NCBI RefSeq assembly: GCF_019303475.1
Contig: NZ_JABLSI010000004.1
Coordinates: 141,676-205,675, forward strand
Origin: Streptomyces sp. JJ38
GTDB lineage: Bacteria > Actinomycetota > Actinomycetes > Streptomycetales > Streptomycetaceae
Length of the DNA: 64,000 nt
Reading direction: 5' to 3'
Made by a program: the position numbers and the translations under genes. Below are positions 28,046 to 37,950 of the stretch, one piece after another. How positions within the stretch are numbered: position 1 is the first letter of the stretch; each line of letters begins with the position of its first letter. Under the pieces are notes generated by a model, which was not told the origin of the DNA, searched no databases, and saw only the letters and a list, made by a program, of their open reading frames with translations.

Positions 28046-29416
28046 TCAGCCGGACAGGCCCATGTGCCGGCCGGCGTCGCCGAGGACGTCGGCGAGGCCG
28101 TCCACGATCCGGTCGAGCAGCGCGCGGTCGCTGATGAGCGGTGGCGCGATCTGCAGCACGCTGTCGCCGCGGTCGTCCGCCCGGGCGATGAGGCCCGCCT
28201 CCCGCAGCCGCGGGGGCAGGAAGCCCCGCAGGAGCCGCTCGCGTTCGGCGGCGTCGAAACGGGCGCCGCCCTCGCCCCTCACGAGCTCGACCGCCCAGAA
28301 GAACCCGGCGCCGCGCACGTCGCCGACGATCGGCAGGGACAGCAGTTCGCGGAGCCGCCCGTGCAGATGAGGCGCGAGCGTGCGGACGTTGTCGAGCACC
28401 CCGTCGCGCTCGAAGATCTCGATGGTGCGCAGCGCGATCGCGGCCGAGAGCGGATGGCCGCCGAAGGTGATGCCGTGCCGCAGCGGCCGGCCGCCCTCGA
28501 TCAGCGGGGCGACGACGCGTTCGGCCGCTACGACGGCGCCCATCGGGGCGTAGGCCGCGGTCAGCCCCTTGGCGAGGCTCACCAGGTCGGGGACGACGCC
28601 CTCGCGGGTCACGCCGAACCACTCGCCCAGCCGGCCGCAGCCGGTGATCACCTCGTCGGCCATGAGCAGGGCGCCGTAGCGGTCGGCCAGTTCGCGCAGG
28701 CCGCGCCAGTAGCTGGGCGGCGCGGTGAGGCAGCCGCCCGCGTTCTGCACGGGCTCGGCGATGATCAGCGCCACCTCGTCGGGCCCCGCGGCGCGGATGG
28801 CCTCCTCCGTCTCGGCCAGCAGCCGGTCGCGGAAGGCGGCGGGGTCGTCGCCGTCGGGGGCGCGGAAGCCGTTGGTGTTCGCCACGTGGACGACGTCGAT
28901 CGGCGCGGGCCCGAAGGGCTCCTTGAACCGCGGTACGCCGGTGAAGGACAGCGCGCCGAGGGTCACCCCGTGGTAGGCGGTGTGGCGGGCGATGGCCTTG
29001 GTGCGCCGCGGTTGACCGTTCGCCAGGTGGTACTCGCGCACCAGCTTCCAGGCGGCCTCGACGGACTCCGAGCCGCCGCTGGTGAAGAAGGCGCGGGTCA
29101 GGCCCTCGGGGGCCAGGCCGGTGAGCCGCTCGGCGAGCTCGATGGCGGCAGGGTGCGCGGTGCCCCAGTTGGTGTTGAAGGCGAGCGTGGTGAGCTGCTT
29201 CGTCGCGGCCTCGGCCATCTCCTGGCCGTAGGAGTAGCCGAGCTGCGAGCAGAAGAGACTGGACAGGGCGTCGATGTAGCGCCTGCCGCGGGTGTCGAAG
29301 ACGTACGGCCCCTCGCCGCGTTCCAGGACGAGCAGGTCGTCGAGGCGCTGCGGGGAGAAGTGCAGCATGAGATGGCGGGCGGCGGACTGCTGGAGGGTGT
29401 CGTGCCGGGTGGTCAC
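28046..29416 (-). CDS. Class III (omega) aminotransferase
   Basis: A 456-residue PLP enzyme. PLP-binding features are FFTSGGSESVEAAWKLV, ALIIAEPVQNAGG, the Asp of LMADEVITGCGRLG and the Schiff-base Lys of LVSLAKGLTAAYAPMGAV. The family transfers amino groups from beta-alanine, putrescine, taurine or GABA to pyruvate or 2-oxoglutarate. Pairing with MmsA 15 nt upstream suggests a beta-amino acid or omega-amine: it would make malonate or methylmalonate semialdehyde. The GTG at 29416 has GGGAGG 4 nt upstream. Confidence 0.85.
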   Translation of the reverse strand: MTTRHDTLQQSAARHLMLHFSPQRLDDLLVLERGEGPYVFDTRGRRYIDALSSLFCSQLGYSYGQEMAEAATKQLTTLAFNTNWGTAHPAAIELAERLTGLAPEGLTRAFFTSGGSESVEAAWKLVREYHLANGQPRRTKAIARHTAYHGVTLGALSFTGVPRFKEPFGPAPIDVVHVANTNGFRAPDGDDPAAFRDRLLAETEEAIRAAGPDEVALIIAEPVQNAGGCLTAPPSYWRGLRELADRYGALLMADEVITGCGRLGEWFGVTREGVVPDLVSLAKGLTAAYAPMGAVVAAERVVAPLIEGGRPLRHGITFGGHPLSAAIALRTIEIFERDGVLDNVRTLAPHLHGRLRELLSLPIVGDVRGAGFFWAVELVRGEGGARFDAAERERLLRGFLPPRLREAGLIARADDRGDSVLQIAPPLISDRALLDRIVDGLADVLGDAGRHMGLSG

Positions 29417-29431
29417 AGGGCCTCCCAAGGC

Positions 29432-30934
29432 TCAGTGGTTGCGCGGAAAGCCGAGGTCGATCCCGCGGCTGTGCGGGTCGGGCCAGCGGCTGGTGACGGT
29501 CTTGGTGCGGGTGAAGAAGTGCACGCCGTCGGGTCCGTAGGCGTGGGCGTCGCCGAACAGCGAGGCCTTCCACCCGCCGAAGGAGTAGTAGGAGACGGGA
29601 ACCGGGATGGGCACGTTGATCCCGACCATGCCGACCTCGACCTCCTCCTCGAACCGGCGCGCCGCTCCCCCGTCGTTCGTGAACAGGGCGGTGCCGTTGC
29701 CGTAGGGGCTGGAGTTGACCAGGTCGAGGGCGGCGTCGTAGGAGCCGACCCGGAGCACGGACAGGACGGGGCCGAAGATCTCGTCGGTGTAGACGCTCAT
29801 CTCGGGCGTCACCCGGTCGAAGAGGGTGGGCCCGAGCCAGAACCCGGCGGCGTCCCCGTCGACGGGCCGCTCGCGGCCGTCCACGACGAGCTCCGCCCCG
29901 GCGTCGAGGCCGGCCTCGACGTAGCCGGCGACCCGGTCCCGGTGGGCGGCGGTGACGAGCGGGCCCATGTCGCAGCCCCGGCGCCCGTCGCCGACCTTGA
30001 GCCCGGCGATCCGCTCGGTGATCCTGGCGATCAGCTCGTCCGCGACCGGCTCCACCGCCACCAGGGCGCTGATGGCCATGCACCGTTCCCCCGCCGAGCC
30101 GAACCCGGCGTTGACGGCGGCGTCCGCCGCGAGGTCCAGGTCGGCGTCGGGCAGGACGACCATGTGGTTCTTCGCCCCGCCGAGTGCCTGGACCCGCTTG
30201 CCGTGGGCCGTCGCCCGCTCGTAGACGTACCGGGCGACGGGGGTGGAACCGACGAAGGACACGGCCGCCACGTCCGCGTGGGTGAGCAGCGCGTCGACGG
30301 CCTCCCGGTCGCCGTGCACGACGTTGAAGACGCCGTCGGGCAGGCCCGCCTCACGCCACAGCTCGGCCAGCAGGATGGCCGCCGAGGGGACCTTCTCGCT
30401 CGGCTTGAGCACCACCGTGTTGCCGCAGGCGATGGACACCGGGGCGAACCACAGCGGCACCATCGCCGGGAAGTTGAAGGGCGAGACGATCGCCGTCACG
30501 CCGACCGGCTGCCGCAGCGAGTGGACGTCGACGCGCGTGGCGGCGCCCATCGTGTGTCCGCCCTTGAGCAGGTGCGGGATGCCGCAGGCGAACTCCACGA
30601 CCTCCAGGCCGCGCTGCACCTCGCCGGCCGCGTCGTCGAGGACCTTGCCGTGCTCGGCGGTGATCGCCGCGGCCAGCTCCCCGGCCCGCTCGGCCAGCAG
30701 CCGGCGGAACTCGAAGAGCACCGCGACCCGCCGGGCCAGGGAGGTGCGGCGCCAGGTGGTGAAGGCCGTCCGGGCCGCGGTGACGGCCGCGTCCACGGTC
30801 GCCGCGTCGGCGAGGTCCACGTGCCCGCTCACGGCCCCGGTGGCCGGGTCGAAGACGTCCCCGGCACGGGCCGCGGTCCCCGTCCACGCGGCGCCGCCGA
30901 ACCAGTGGGTGATGCGCTTGTCGGTGTCGTTCAT
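29432..30934 (-). CDS. mmsA: (Methyl)malonate-semialdehyde dehydrogenase
   Basis: CoA-acylating aldehyde dehydrogenase that turns malonate or methylmalonate semialdehyde into acetyl- or propionyl-CoA. At 500 residues it shows the nucleophile Cys in GSAGERCMAIS. The position of the usual ALDH general-base Glu reads LGGAKNHMVV, with Asn, the hallmark of this CoA-dependent subfamily. The substrate site SPFNFPAMVPLWFAP is also typical. It could equally serve the IolA step of inositol breakdown, relevant since iolA is not seen near iolBCD. Start 30934 is chosen; 30943 is possible; neither has a clear ribosome site. Confidence 0.9.
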   Translation of the reverse strand: MNDTDKRITHWFGGAAWTGTAARAGDVFDPATGAVSGHVDLADAATVDAAVTAARTAFTTWRRTSLARRVAVLFEFRRLLAERAGELAAAITAEHGKVLDDAAGEVQRGLEVVEFACGIPHLLKGGHTMGAATRVDVHSLRQPVGVTAIVSPFNFPAMVPLWFAPVSIACGNTVVLKPSEKVPSAAILLAELWREAGLPDGVFNVVHGDREAVDALLTHADVAAVSFVGSTPVARYVYERATAHGKRVQALGGAKNHMVVLPDADLDLAADAAVNAGFGSAGERCMAISALVAVEPVADELIARITERIAGLKVGDGRRGCDMGPLVTAAHRDRVAGYVEAGLDAGAELVVDGRERPVDGDAAGFWLGPTLFDRVTPEMSVYTDEIFGPVLSVLRVGSYDAALDLVNSSPYGNGTALFTNDGGAARRFEEEVEVGMVGINVPIPVPVSYYSFGGWKASLFGDAHAYGPDGVHFFTRTKTVTSRWPDPHSRGIDLGFPRNH

Positions 30935-30967
30935 GGGGCCCATTGCACCGGCCCGCCACCGCCCACG

Positions 30968-30977
30968 CGTAGCTACG
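30968..30977. promoter_or_regulatory. CGTAGCTACG palindrome in the mmsA/pucR divergent region
   Basis: A 10-bp perfect palindrome 34 nt before mmsA and 65 nt before the divergent PucR gene. It is a candidate site for that PucR regulator; short, so tentative. Confidence 0.35.
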
Positions 30978-31041
30978 AACCGTCGGATGTGTGATGCTTT
31001 CCCGACACTGTGAAGGGCTCGCGCCGCGAAGGGGTGACCGT

Positions 31042-32655
31042 GTGCTGCCGACCGTCGCCGAGGTGCTGACGCTGCCGGAGCTGCGCCAGGGCGATCCGCA
31101 GGTGGTCGCCGCCGGGCAGGCGCTCGGACGGACGGTGCGCTGGGTGCACTCGGCCGAGCTGGCCGACATCGCGTCCCTGCTGCGCGGCGGTGAGCTCGTG
31201 CTCACCACCGGCATCGCCCTGCCCGCCGACGGCCCCGGGCTGGAGCGCTACGTGCGGGCCCTCAGCGAGGTCGGCGCCGTCGGGCTCGTCGTCGAGCTCG
31301 GCCGCCGCTGGTCGTCCCGGCTGCCGCGGGCGCTGGTGTCCGCCTGCGAGCACCTCGGCCTGCCGCTCGTCGCCCTGCGCCGGGAGGTCCGCTTCGTGAC
31401 GGTCACCCAGGCGGTCGCCGAACAGATCGTGGACGCCCAGGTGGTGGAGCTGCGCGCGGCCGGCCAGATCCACGACGCCTTCACCGCGCTCAGCATCGCC
31501 GAGGCCGGACCGGCCGACATCCTGGCCGAGGCGGCCCGCATCTCGGGCTGCCCCGTCGTGCTGGAGTCGTTCCGGCACCAGGTGCTCGGCTACGCCACCG
31601 GCGGCCGCCCCGGCCCCGAGCTCCTGCGCGACTGGGAGCGGCGCTCCCGGCGGGTGCGCCCGGCCGAGCGCACCGGGTACGACCAGCGCGCCGGCTGGCT
31701 CGTGACGGTCGTCGGCTCACGCGGCGACGACTGGGGCCGGCTCGTCGTGCTCACCCCGCAGGCGCCGCCCCACCGGCACCTCGTCCTGATCGAGCGGGCC
31801 GCCACCGCGCTCGCGCTGCACCGGCTGCACGCGCGGCACCGGGACAGCGTGGAGCGGCAGGCCCACCACGTCCTGCTCACGGCGCTGCGGGACCGGCGGG
31901 TCGACGAGGAGCTGCTGAGCCGCTGCGCCGAGGCCGGCGTGCCGCTGGCCGGGCGGGCCCTGTCGGGTCTCGCCGCCCGCCCGGTGCTCCAGCGGGAGCG
32001 GCGCACCTTCGTCGCCGCCGACGCCCTCACCTCGCTGGCCGCGGCCCTCGCCTCCGCGCTGCGCGAGCGCGGGGTGCCCGCGCTCGTCGGCACGGACCCG
32101 GACGACGTGATCGCGCTGGTCGCCGCCCCGGCGGGCACCGACCTCGACGCCCTGCTCACCGGTGTCGCCGCGGATCTCGGCGCGCCGGGCGAGGCGACAC
32201 TCGCCGTCGGCGAGACCGTCCACCGTCCCCGGGACGCGGGCCGTTCGCTGGCCGAGGCCCACCACGTGGCCGCATCGCTGCGCCCCGTGGACCCCGCGCG
32301 GCCGTTCCACCGGCTGGCGGACGTCCATCTGCGCGGCCTGCTGCACCTGCTGTCCGACGACGACCGGCTCGCCCGGTTCGTCCAACGGGAGCTGGACCCG
32401 CTGCTGCGCCACGACGCGGAGCACGGCACCGCGCTGCTGGAGGTGTTGCGCACCCTGCTGGTCACCGGCGACAAGACGGCGGCGGCCGCGGCCCTGCACG
32501 TCTCCCGCCCGGTGCTCTACGACCGCATCGCGCGCATCGAGCGGATTCTCGGGGCCGACCTCGCCGATCCGGAGACGCGCACCTCGTTGCACACCGCTCT
32601 GCTGGCCCACGGACTGGGCGAGACGGACAACGCCCCGGCAGGGCCCGCGGGGTGA
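31042..32655 (+). CDS. PucR-family transcriptional regulator (polyamine/amino-acid locus)
   Basis: A 537-residue regulator with an N-terminal PucR sensor domain (VAEVLTLPELRQGDPQVVAA, then LRGGELVLTTGIALP) and a C-terminal PucR-type helix-turn-helix (ALLEVLRTLLVTGDKTAAAA, then LHVSRPVLYDRIARIERIL). AAGGGG precedes the GTG at 31042 by 5 nt. It is divergent from mmsA across about 107 nt, so it probably controls the mmsA-to-oxidoreductase operon in response to an amine or semialdehyde. Confidence 0.88.
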   Translation: MLPTVAEVLTLPELRQGDPQVVAAGQALGRTVRWVHSAELADIASLLRGGELVLTTGIALPADGPGLERYVRALSEVGAVGLVVELGRRWSSRLPRALVSACEHLGLPLVALRREVRFVTVTQAVAEQIVDAQVVELRAAGQIHDAFTALSIAEAGPADILAEAARISGCPVVLESFRHQVLGYATGGRPGPELLRDWERRSRRVRPAERTGYDQRAGWLVTVVGSRGDDWGRLVVLTPQAPPHRHLVLIERAATALALHRLHARHRDSVERQAHHVLLTALRDRRVDEELLSRCAEAGVPLAGRALSGLAARPVLQRERRTFVAADALTSLAAALASALRERGVPALVGTDPDDVIALVAAPAGTDLDALLTGVAADLGAPGEATLAVGETVHRPRDAGRSLAEAHHVAASLRPVDPARPFHRLADVHLRGLLHLLSDDDRLARFVQRELDPLLRHDAEHGTALLEVLRTLLVTGDKTAAAAALHVSRPVLYDRIARIERILGADLADPETRTSLHTALLAHGLGETDNAPAGPAG

Positions 32656-32662
32656 GCCCGGG

Positions 32663-33850
32663 TCAGGTCCCGGGCGCGGGGGCCGGTGCGCGGTGCCCGT
32701 GGATGGGTATGCCGCCGCCGGTCAGGGGAGCGCCGGAGGCACCGTGGCGGGCCGCCACGATCTCGGCCGCGATCGACAGGGCCGTCTCCTCCGGGGTGCG
32801 CCCGCCGAGGTCGAGGCCGATCGGGGAGCGCAGCCTGGCGAGCTCCTCCTCCCCCAGCCCCGCGTCGCGCAGCTTGGCCAGCCGGGACGCGTGGGTGCGC
32901 CGGGAGCCCATCGCCCCGACGTAGGCGACCGGCAGCCGCAGGGCCCGCTCCAGCAGCGGCACGTCGAACTTGGCGTCGTGTGTGAGCACGCACAGCACGG
33001 CCCGGCCGTCCAGCCGCTGGGTGTCGAGGTAGCGGTGCGGCCAGTCGACGACGACCTCGTCGGCCTCGGGGAAGCGCCGGGCGGTGGCGAAGACGGGGCG
33101 GGCGTCGCACAGCGTGACGTGGTAGCCGAGGAACTTGCCGATCCGCACCAGGGCGGAGGCGAAGTCGATGGCGCCGAAGACCAGCATCCGCGGGGGCGGC
33201 ACGCTGGACTCCACGAGCAGGGTGACGGGCTCGCCGCAGCGGCTGCCGTCCGCGCCGATCTCCACCGTGGCGGTGCGGCCCGTGGCGAGGTGACCGAGCG
33301 CCTCGGCCACGGCGGAACGTTCCAGCGCCGTGGGTTCGGTGACACCCGCGGGGCGGTTCAGCGCGCCCGCGTGGGTACCGTCCGGGCGGACGGACAGCAG
33401 CCGGCCGAGGAGGCCGGCCGGGCCGGCCACCACCCGGACGACCGCCGCCGCGTCTCCACGCGCGGCGGCGGCCAGTGCGGGGGCGACGGCCGGACGGACG
33501 GCGGGCTCATCCATGCCGCCGGCCGCCCGGTCCGTCGCCGCCCGTATCGGGGTGACGAGGATGTCGATGACCCCGCCGCAGGTCAGCCCCACGGCGAAGG
33601 CGTCCTCGTCGCTGTAGCCGAACCGCTCGACGACGGACTCGCCCGTCTTCAGAGCGGTCTGGCACAGCTCGTACACCGCGCCCTCCACGCACCCTCCGGA
33701 GACCGAACCGATGACGGTTCCGCCGCCGTCGACCGCCATGGCCGCACCCGGCTGGCGCGGGGAGCTGCCATGGGTGGCCACGACGGTGGCGACGGCGAAG
33801 TCGCGTCCCTGCTCACACCACCGGTTCAGCTCGTCGGCAATGTCCAGCAT
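32663..33850 (-). CDS. XdhC/CoxF-family molybdoenzyme maturation factor
   Basis: A 395-residue two-domain protein. The N-terminal XdhC-CoxI domain has ATVVATHGSSPRQPGAAM and GSVSGGCVEGAVYELC. The C-terminal Rossmann domain has MLVFGAIDFASALVRIGKFLGY and YVGAMGSRRTHASRL. XdhC proteins bind molybdenum cofactor and insert its sulfurated form into xanthine dehydrogenase, encoded 1.7 kb upstream on the same strand. The stop is 7 nt from the convergent PucR stop. Confidence 0.88.
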   Translation of the reverse strand: MLDIADELNRWCEQGRDFAVATVVATHGSSPRQPGAAMAVDGGGTVIGSVSGGCVEGAVYELCQTALKTGESVVERFGYSDEDAFAVGLTCGGVIDILVTPIRAATDRAAGGMDEPAVRPAVAPALAAAARGDAAAVVRVVAGPAGLLGRLLSVRPDGTHAGALNRPAGVTEPTALERSAVAEALGHLATGRTATVEIGADGSRCGEPVTLLVESSVPPPRMLVFGAIDFASALVRIGKFLGYHVTLCDARPVFATARRFPEADEVVVDWPHRYLDTQRLDGRAVLCVLTHDAKFDVPLLERALRLPVAYVGAMGSRRTHASRLAKLRDAGLGEEELARLRSPIGLDLGGRTPEETALSIAAEIVAARHGASGAPLTGGGIPIHGHRAPAPAPGT

Positions 33851-33907
33851 GGCGGTCTCCTTGTCTGGTCCGGTGCAGGGCGGGCGGGTGCCGCGCGGAC
33901 CGGCCCG

Positions 33908-35350
33908 TCAGTGCCCCACGAACGCGAAGTTGTAGACGAACACCGCGGCGAGGATCCACATGAACAGACCGGGCTCGCGCCACTTGCCCTGAGCGAGCTT
34001 GATCGCACAGTAGGCGATGATGCCCGCACCCACGCCATTGACGATGGAGAAGGTGAACGGCATCAGAACGACCGTCAGAAAGACGGGGATGGCGACCGCG
34101 CGGTCCTTCCAGTCCACGTGGCGGGCGTTCTGCATCATCATCGCGCCGATGACCACGAGGGCTGCGGCGGCCACCTGGCCGGGGACGATCGCGGCGAGCG
34201 GCGTGAACAGCAGCATCAGGCCGAAGATCAGGCCGGTGACGGTGGCGGACAGACCCGTCCTGGCACCCTCGCCGACGCCGGAGGCCGACTCGATGAAGAC
34301 GGTCTGGCCCGACGCGCTGACTCCGCCGCCGATCGCACCGCCGGCGCCGTCGACGAGCAGGGCCTTGTTGAGCCCGGGCATGCGGCCCTTCGCGTCGGCG
34401 AGCTTGGCCTCCTGGCCCACGGCGATGATGGTGGCCATCGCGTCGAAGAACGCGGCGAGCACCAGGGTGAAGACGACCGTGGCGACGGTGGCCGCGCCCA
34501 GCTCGGCGAAGCCGCCGAACTCGACCTGGCCGAAGAGGCTGAAGTCGGGGCTGGAGACGATGGAACCGGTGAGCTCCGGGGTGGCCAGACCCCACTCCGC
34601 GTCACCGAGATCGAAGACCGCGGTGGCCACCAGGGCGAAGACGGTGCCGATGCCGATGCCGATGAGGATGGCTCCGGGGATGTTGCGCGCCATCAGCATG
34701 AAGATCGCGATCACCGTGAGGCAGAAGGCGAACACCGGCCAGCCCGACAGGGCGCCTTCGACGCCCAGGGTGACCGGAGGCCCGCCCTCGGCCCCGCGGC
34801 CGACGAAGCCGGCCTTCTCCAGCCCGATCATCGCGACGAACATGCCGATGCCGATGGTGATGGCGTGCTTGAGGCCCATCGGGATCGCGTTCATGATCTT
34901 TTCCCGGAGCCCCGTGATCACCAACAACATGATCACGACGCCGTAGATCACGCACATGCCCATGGCCTGCGGCCAGGTCATGCCGGGCACGACCTGCGTG
35001 GCCAGCACACCGGAGACGCTGAGCCCGGCGGCCAGGGCGAGGGGCACCTTGCCGATGATGCCCATGAGCAGGGTGGACAACCCCGCCGCGAACGCCGTCG
35101 CGGTGACCACCGCGGCCGGGTTCAGGGTGTTGCCGTCGACGTCCGGGACGCTGAGCAGCAACGGGTTGAGCAGGAGGATGTACGCCATCGCCATGAAGGT
35201 GGTGATGCCGCCACGCACCTCCCGCCCGATGGTGGAGCCACGGGTGGTGATGTGAAAGTACCGGTCGAGCCAGCCTCTGCCCGCGGGGGGACGTGAGCCG
35301 TTGCCCGCGTCTTCCGCCGCGGTCATGGGCTCAACTTGCGACTGTGCCAT
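33908..35350 (-). CDS. AzgA-type hypoxanthine/guanine/adenine permease
   Basis: A 480-residue NCS2-superfamily transporter of the AzgA branch. It has the N-terminal REVRGGITTFMAMAYILLLNP, GLSTLLMGIIGKVPLALAAG, the transport helix FFDAMATIIAVGQEAKL and SGQTVFIESASGVGEGARTG. These separate it from the UraA/XanP-like permease at 4833. It would import hypoxanthine or guanine for the neighbouring xanthine dehydrogenase. GGGAG lies 9 nt before the ATG. The 187 nt to xdh hold a near-perfect hairpin (35486-35517). Confidence 0.88.
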   Translation of the reverse strand: MAQSQVEPMTAAEDAGNGSRPPAGRGWLDRYFHITTRGSTIGREVRGGITTFMAMAYILLLNPLLLSVPDVDGNTLNPAAVVTATAFAAGLSTLLMGIIGKVPLALAAGLSVSGVLATQVVPGMTWPQAMGMCVIYGVVIMLLVITGLREKIMNAIPMGLKHAITIGIGMFVAMIGLEKAGFVGRGAEGGPPVTLGVEGALSGWPVFAFCLTVIAIFMLMARNIPGAILIGIGIGTVFALVATAVFDLGDAEWGLATPELTGSIVSSPDFSLFGQVEFGGFAELGAATVATVVFTLVLAAFFDAMATIIAVGQEAKLADAKGRMPGLNKALLVDGAGGAIGGGVSASGQTVFIESASGVGEGARTGLSATVTGLIFGLMLLFTPLAAIVPGQVAAAALVVIGAMMMQNARHVDWKDRAVAIPVFLTVVLMPFTFSIVNGVGAGIIAYCAIKLAQGKWREPGLFMWILAAVFVYNFAFVGH

Positions 35351-35537
35351 GTGTGCCTACTCCCAAGGTTCATAGGGGCACCCGCCGGTCCTTGCTGCCG
35401 GACGGGATTTGGGATGCACGACGCGGGGGACGGCCCGAGACGAACGTGGATGGTGCTCATGTGGGGGGGCTTTCTGAGCGGGGGACGCCGGGTGGGTGAT
35501 GCTCGGTCCGCCCGGCGCCTCACTTTCTGCGGTTCCG

Positions 35538-37949
35538 TCAGGTCCCGGTCAGGTGCTCGGGGCGGACGGGTACCCGCTCCAGCGCCAGGCCGGTGGCCGC
35601 ACGGATCGCCGACACCACCGCGGGGGTGGACGACAGCGTGGGGGCCTCCCCGACTCCGCGCAGTCCGTACGGCGCGTTCGGGTCGGCCAGCTCCAGGACA
35701 TCCACGGGGATGGCAGGGGTGTCCAGGATGGTCGGAATGAGGTAATCGGTGAAGGAGGGGTTACGGACGCGGCCGTCGGTGCCGACGACGATCTCCTCCA
35801 TGACGGCCAGGCCCAGGCCCTGCACGGTGCCGCCCTGGATCTGGCCGACGACCGACTGCGGGTTGAGCGCCTTGCCGACGTCCTGGGCGCAGGCCAGCTC
35901 GACGACCTTGACCAGGCCCAGCTCGGCGTCCACCTCGACCACCGCGCGGTGCGCCGCGAAGGAGTACTGGACGTGGCCTTGGCCCTGGCCGGTCTTCAGG
36001 TCGAAGGGCTCGGTGGGCCGGTGGCGCCACTCCGCTTCCCGCTCGACGACCTCGTCCTCCAGGACGTCCGCGATGCTCGCGAGCACCTCGCCGACGTCGG
36101 TGACGACGTTGCCGCCCTCCAGGAGCAGCTCCGCGTTCGCCCACGCCGGGTGGTAGGTACCCAGCTTGGCGTGGCCCAGCTCCAGGACCGCCTCCCGCAC
36201 GGCCTCGCAGGCGTGCCTGACCGCTCCGCCGGTGACGTACGTCTGCCGGGAGGCGGAGGTGGAGCCCGCGGAGCCGACCTGGGTGTCGGCCGGGTGGATG
36301 GTCACCTTGGCGACGCCCAGCTCGGTACGGGCGATCTGCGCGTGCACGGTGACGCCGCCCTGGCCGACCTCGGCCATCGCGGTGCGCACCATGGCGACCG
36401 GCTCACCGCCCACCACGGACAGGCGCACCCGCGCCGTGGAGTAGTCGTCGAAGCCCTCGGAGAAGCCGACGTTCTTGATGCCGACCGCGTAGCCGACGCC
36501 CCGCCGGACGCCCTCCCCGTGCGTGGTGTTCGACAGACCGCCGGGCAGGGCGCGCACGTCGACGCTGGTGCCGGCGGTGCCGCCGCTCTCCCACTGCCGC
36601 TCCGGCGGCAGCGGCATGGCCTTGACGCGGCGCAACAGCTCGGCGACGGGAGCCGGGGAGTCGACCTCCTGTCCGGTGGGCATGAGCGTGCCCTGGCTCA
36701 TGGCGTTGATCCGACGGAACTCCACCGGGTCCATGCCCAGTTCGGCGGCGAGCTTGTCCATCTGGCTCTCGTAGGCGAAGCACGCCTGGACCGCGCCGAA
36801 GCCGCGCATCGCGCCGCAGGGCGGGTTGTTGGTGTAGAGCGCGAGGGCCTCGATCTCGACGTCGTCGACCGCGTAGGGGCCGACCGACAGCGAGGAGGCG
36901 TTGCCCACGACGGCCGGGGAGGCGGAGGCGTAGGCCCCGCCGTCCAGCACGATACGGCACGTCATGTGGGTGATTCTGCCGTCCCGGGTGGCACCGTGCT
37001 CGTAGCGCAGCGTCGCCGGGTGGCGGTGCACGTGGCCGAAGAACGACTCGAACCGGTCGTAGACGATCTTGATCGGCCTGCCGGTGCGCAGAGCGAGCAG
37101 GCAGCCGTGGATCTGCATGGACAGGTCCTCGCGGCCGCCGAAGGCCCCGCCGACGCCGGAGAGCGTCATCCGGACCTTGTCCTCGGGCAGGCCGAGGACC
37201 GGGGCGATCTGGCGCAGGTCGGTGTGCAGCCACTGGGTGGCGACGTACAGGTCCACGCCGCCGTCCTCGGCGGGCACCGCGAGGCCGGACTCCGGGCCGA
37301 GGAAGGCCTGGTCCTGCATGCCGATCTCGTACTCGCCGGTGACGACCACGTGGGCGCGGGCCCGCGCCGCCGCCACGTCGCCGCGCACGATGGGCTGGCG
37401 GTGGACGATGTTGGGGTGCGGGACGTGCGCGGCGTGCTCGTCGTCACGGTGGGGGTGCACGAGGACGGCGTCCTCGGCGAGGGCGGTGGCCTCGTCGTGG
37501 ACGACCGGCAGCGGCGCGTACTCCACCCTGATCTTCCCGGCCGCGCGGCGGGCCGTCTCGGGGTGGTCGGCGGCCACGATGGCCACCGGCTCGCCGTGGT
37601 GCCGGACCCGGCCGTCGGCGAGCACCGGGGTGTCCCGGTACTCCAGGCCGTAGCGCTTCACCCCGGCCGGCAGGTCGTCATAGGTCATGACGGCGTGGAC
37701 GCCGGGCTGGGCGAGGGCCTCGGAGGTGTCGACCGAGCGGATCTCCGCGTGGGCGTGCGGGCTGCGCAGGGTGTGGCCCCACAGCATGTCCTCGCGCCAC
37801 AGGTCCGAGGAGTAGGCGAACTCCCCGGTGACCTTCAGGGTGCCGTCGGGGCGCGGCGTGGACTCGCCGACGCCGCCCTTGGTGTCACTGCCCTGGGTCA
37901 GGCTGGGAGGTGTTTCGCCCCTGGTCGGGGCGCGGGTCACTCCGGCCAT
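35538..37949 (-). CDS. Xanthine dehydrogenase molybdenum-binding subunit
   Basis: An 803-residue molybdopterin subunit of the xanthine oxidase family. Visible are VTGEFAYSSDLWREDMLWG, the cofactor loops SGVGGAFGGRED and PPCGAMRGFGAVQACFAYE (Arg of the active site), GQGGVTVHAQIARTELG, and the catalytic Glu in LRGVGEAPTLSSTPAVVSAI near the C-terminus. Subunit order FAD, 2Fe-2S, Mo fits xanthine dehydrogenases. Adjacent hypoxanthine permease, XdhC and PucR favour xanthine/hypoxanthine over other substrates. Its ATG lies 2 nt past the Fe-S subunit stop. Confidence 0.88.
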   Translation of the reverse strand: MAGVTRAPTRGETPPSLTQGSDTKGGVGESTPRPDGTLKVTGEFAYSSDLWREDMLWGHTLRSPHAHAEIRSVDTSEALAQPGVHAVMTYDDLPAGVKRYGLEYRDTPVLADGRVRHHGEPVAIVAADHPETARRAAGKIRVEYAPLPVVHDEATALAEDAVLVHPHRDDEHAAHVPHPNIVHRQPIVRGDVAAARARAHVVVTGEYEIGMQDQAFLGPESGLAVPAEDGGVDLYVATQWLHTDLRQIAPVLGLPEDKVRMTLSGVGGAFGGREDLSMQIHGCLLALRTGRPIKIVYDRFESFFGHVHRHPATLRYEHGATRDGRITHMTCRIVLDGGAYASASPAVVGNASSLSVGPYAVDDVEIEALALYTNNPPCGAMRGFGAVQACFAYESQMDKLAAELGMDPVEFRRINAMSQGTLMPTGQEVDSPAPVAELLRRVKAMPLPPERQWESGGTAGTSVDVRALPGGLSNTTHGEGVRRGVGYAVGIKNVGFSEGFDDYSTARVRLSVVGGEPVAMVRTAMAEVGQGGVTVHAQIARTELGVAKVTIHPADTQVGSAGSTSASRQTYVTGGAVRHACEAVREAVLELGHAKLGTYHPAWANAELLLEGGNVVTDVGEVLASIADVLEDEVVEREAEWRHRPTEPFDLKTGQGQGHVQYSFAAHRAVVEVDAELGLVKVVELACAQDVGKALNPQSVVGQIQGGTVQGLGLAVMEEIVVGTDGRVRNPSFTDYLIPTILDTPAIPVDVLELADPNAPYGLRGVGEAPTLSSTPAVVSAIRAATGLALERVPVRPEHLTGT

Positions 37950-37950
37950 G

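Noticed and set aside
35351..35537. Possible purine riboswitch between the xdh and AzgA-type permease genes
   Set aside because: Only a GC hairpin (35486-35517, 9 of 10 pairs) is seen; no three-way junction with the conserved purine-riboswitch core.
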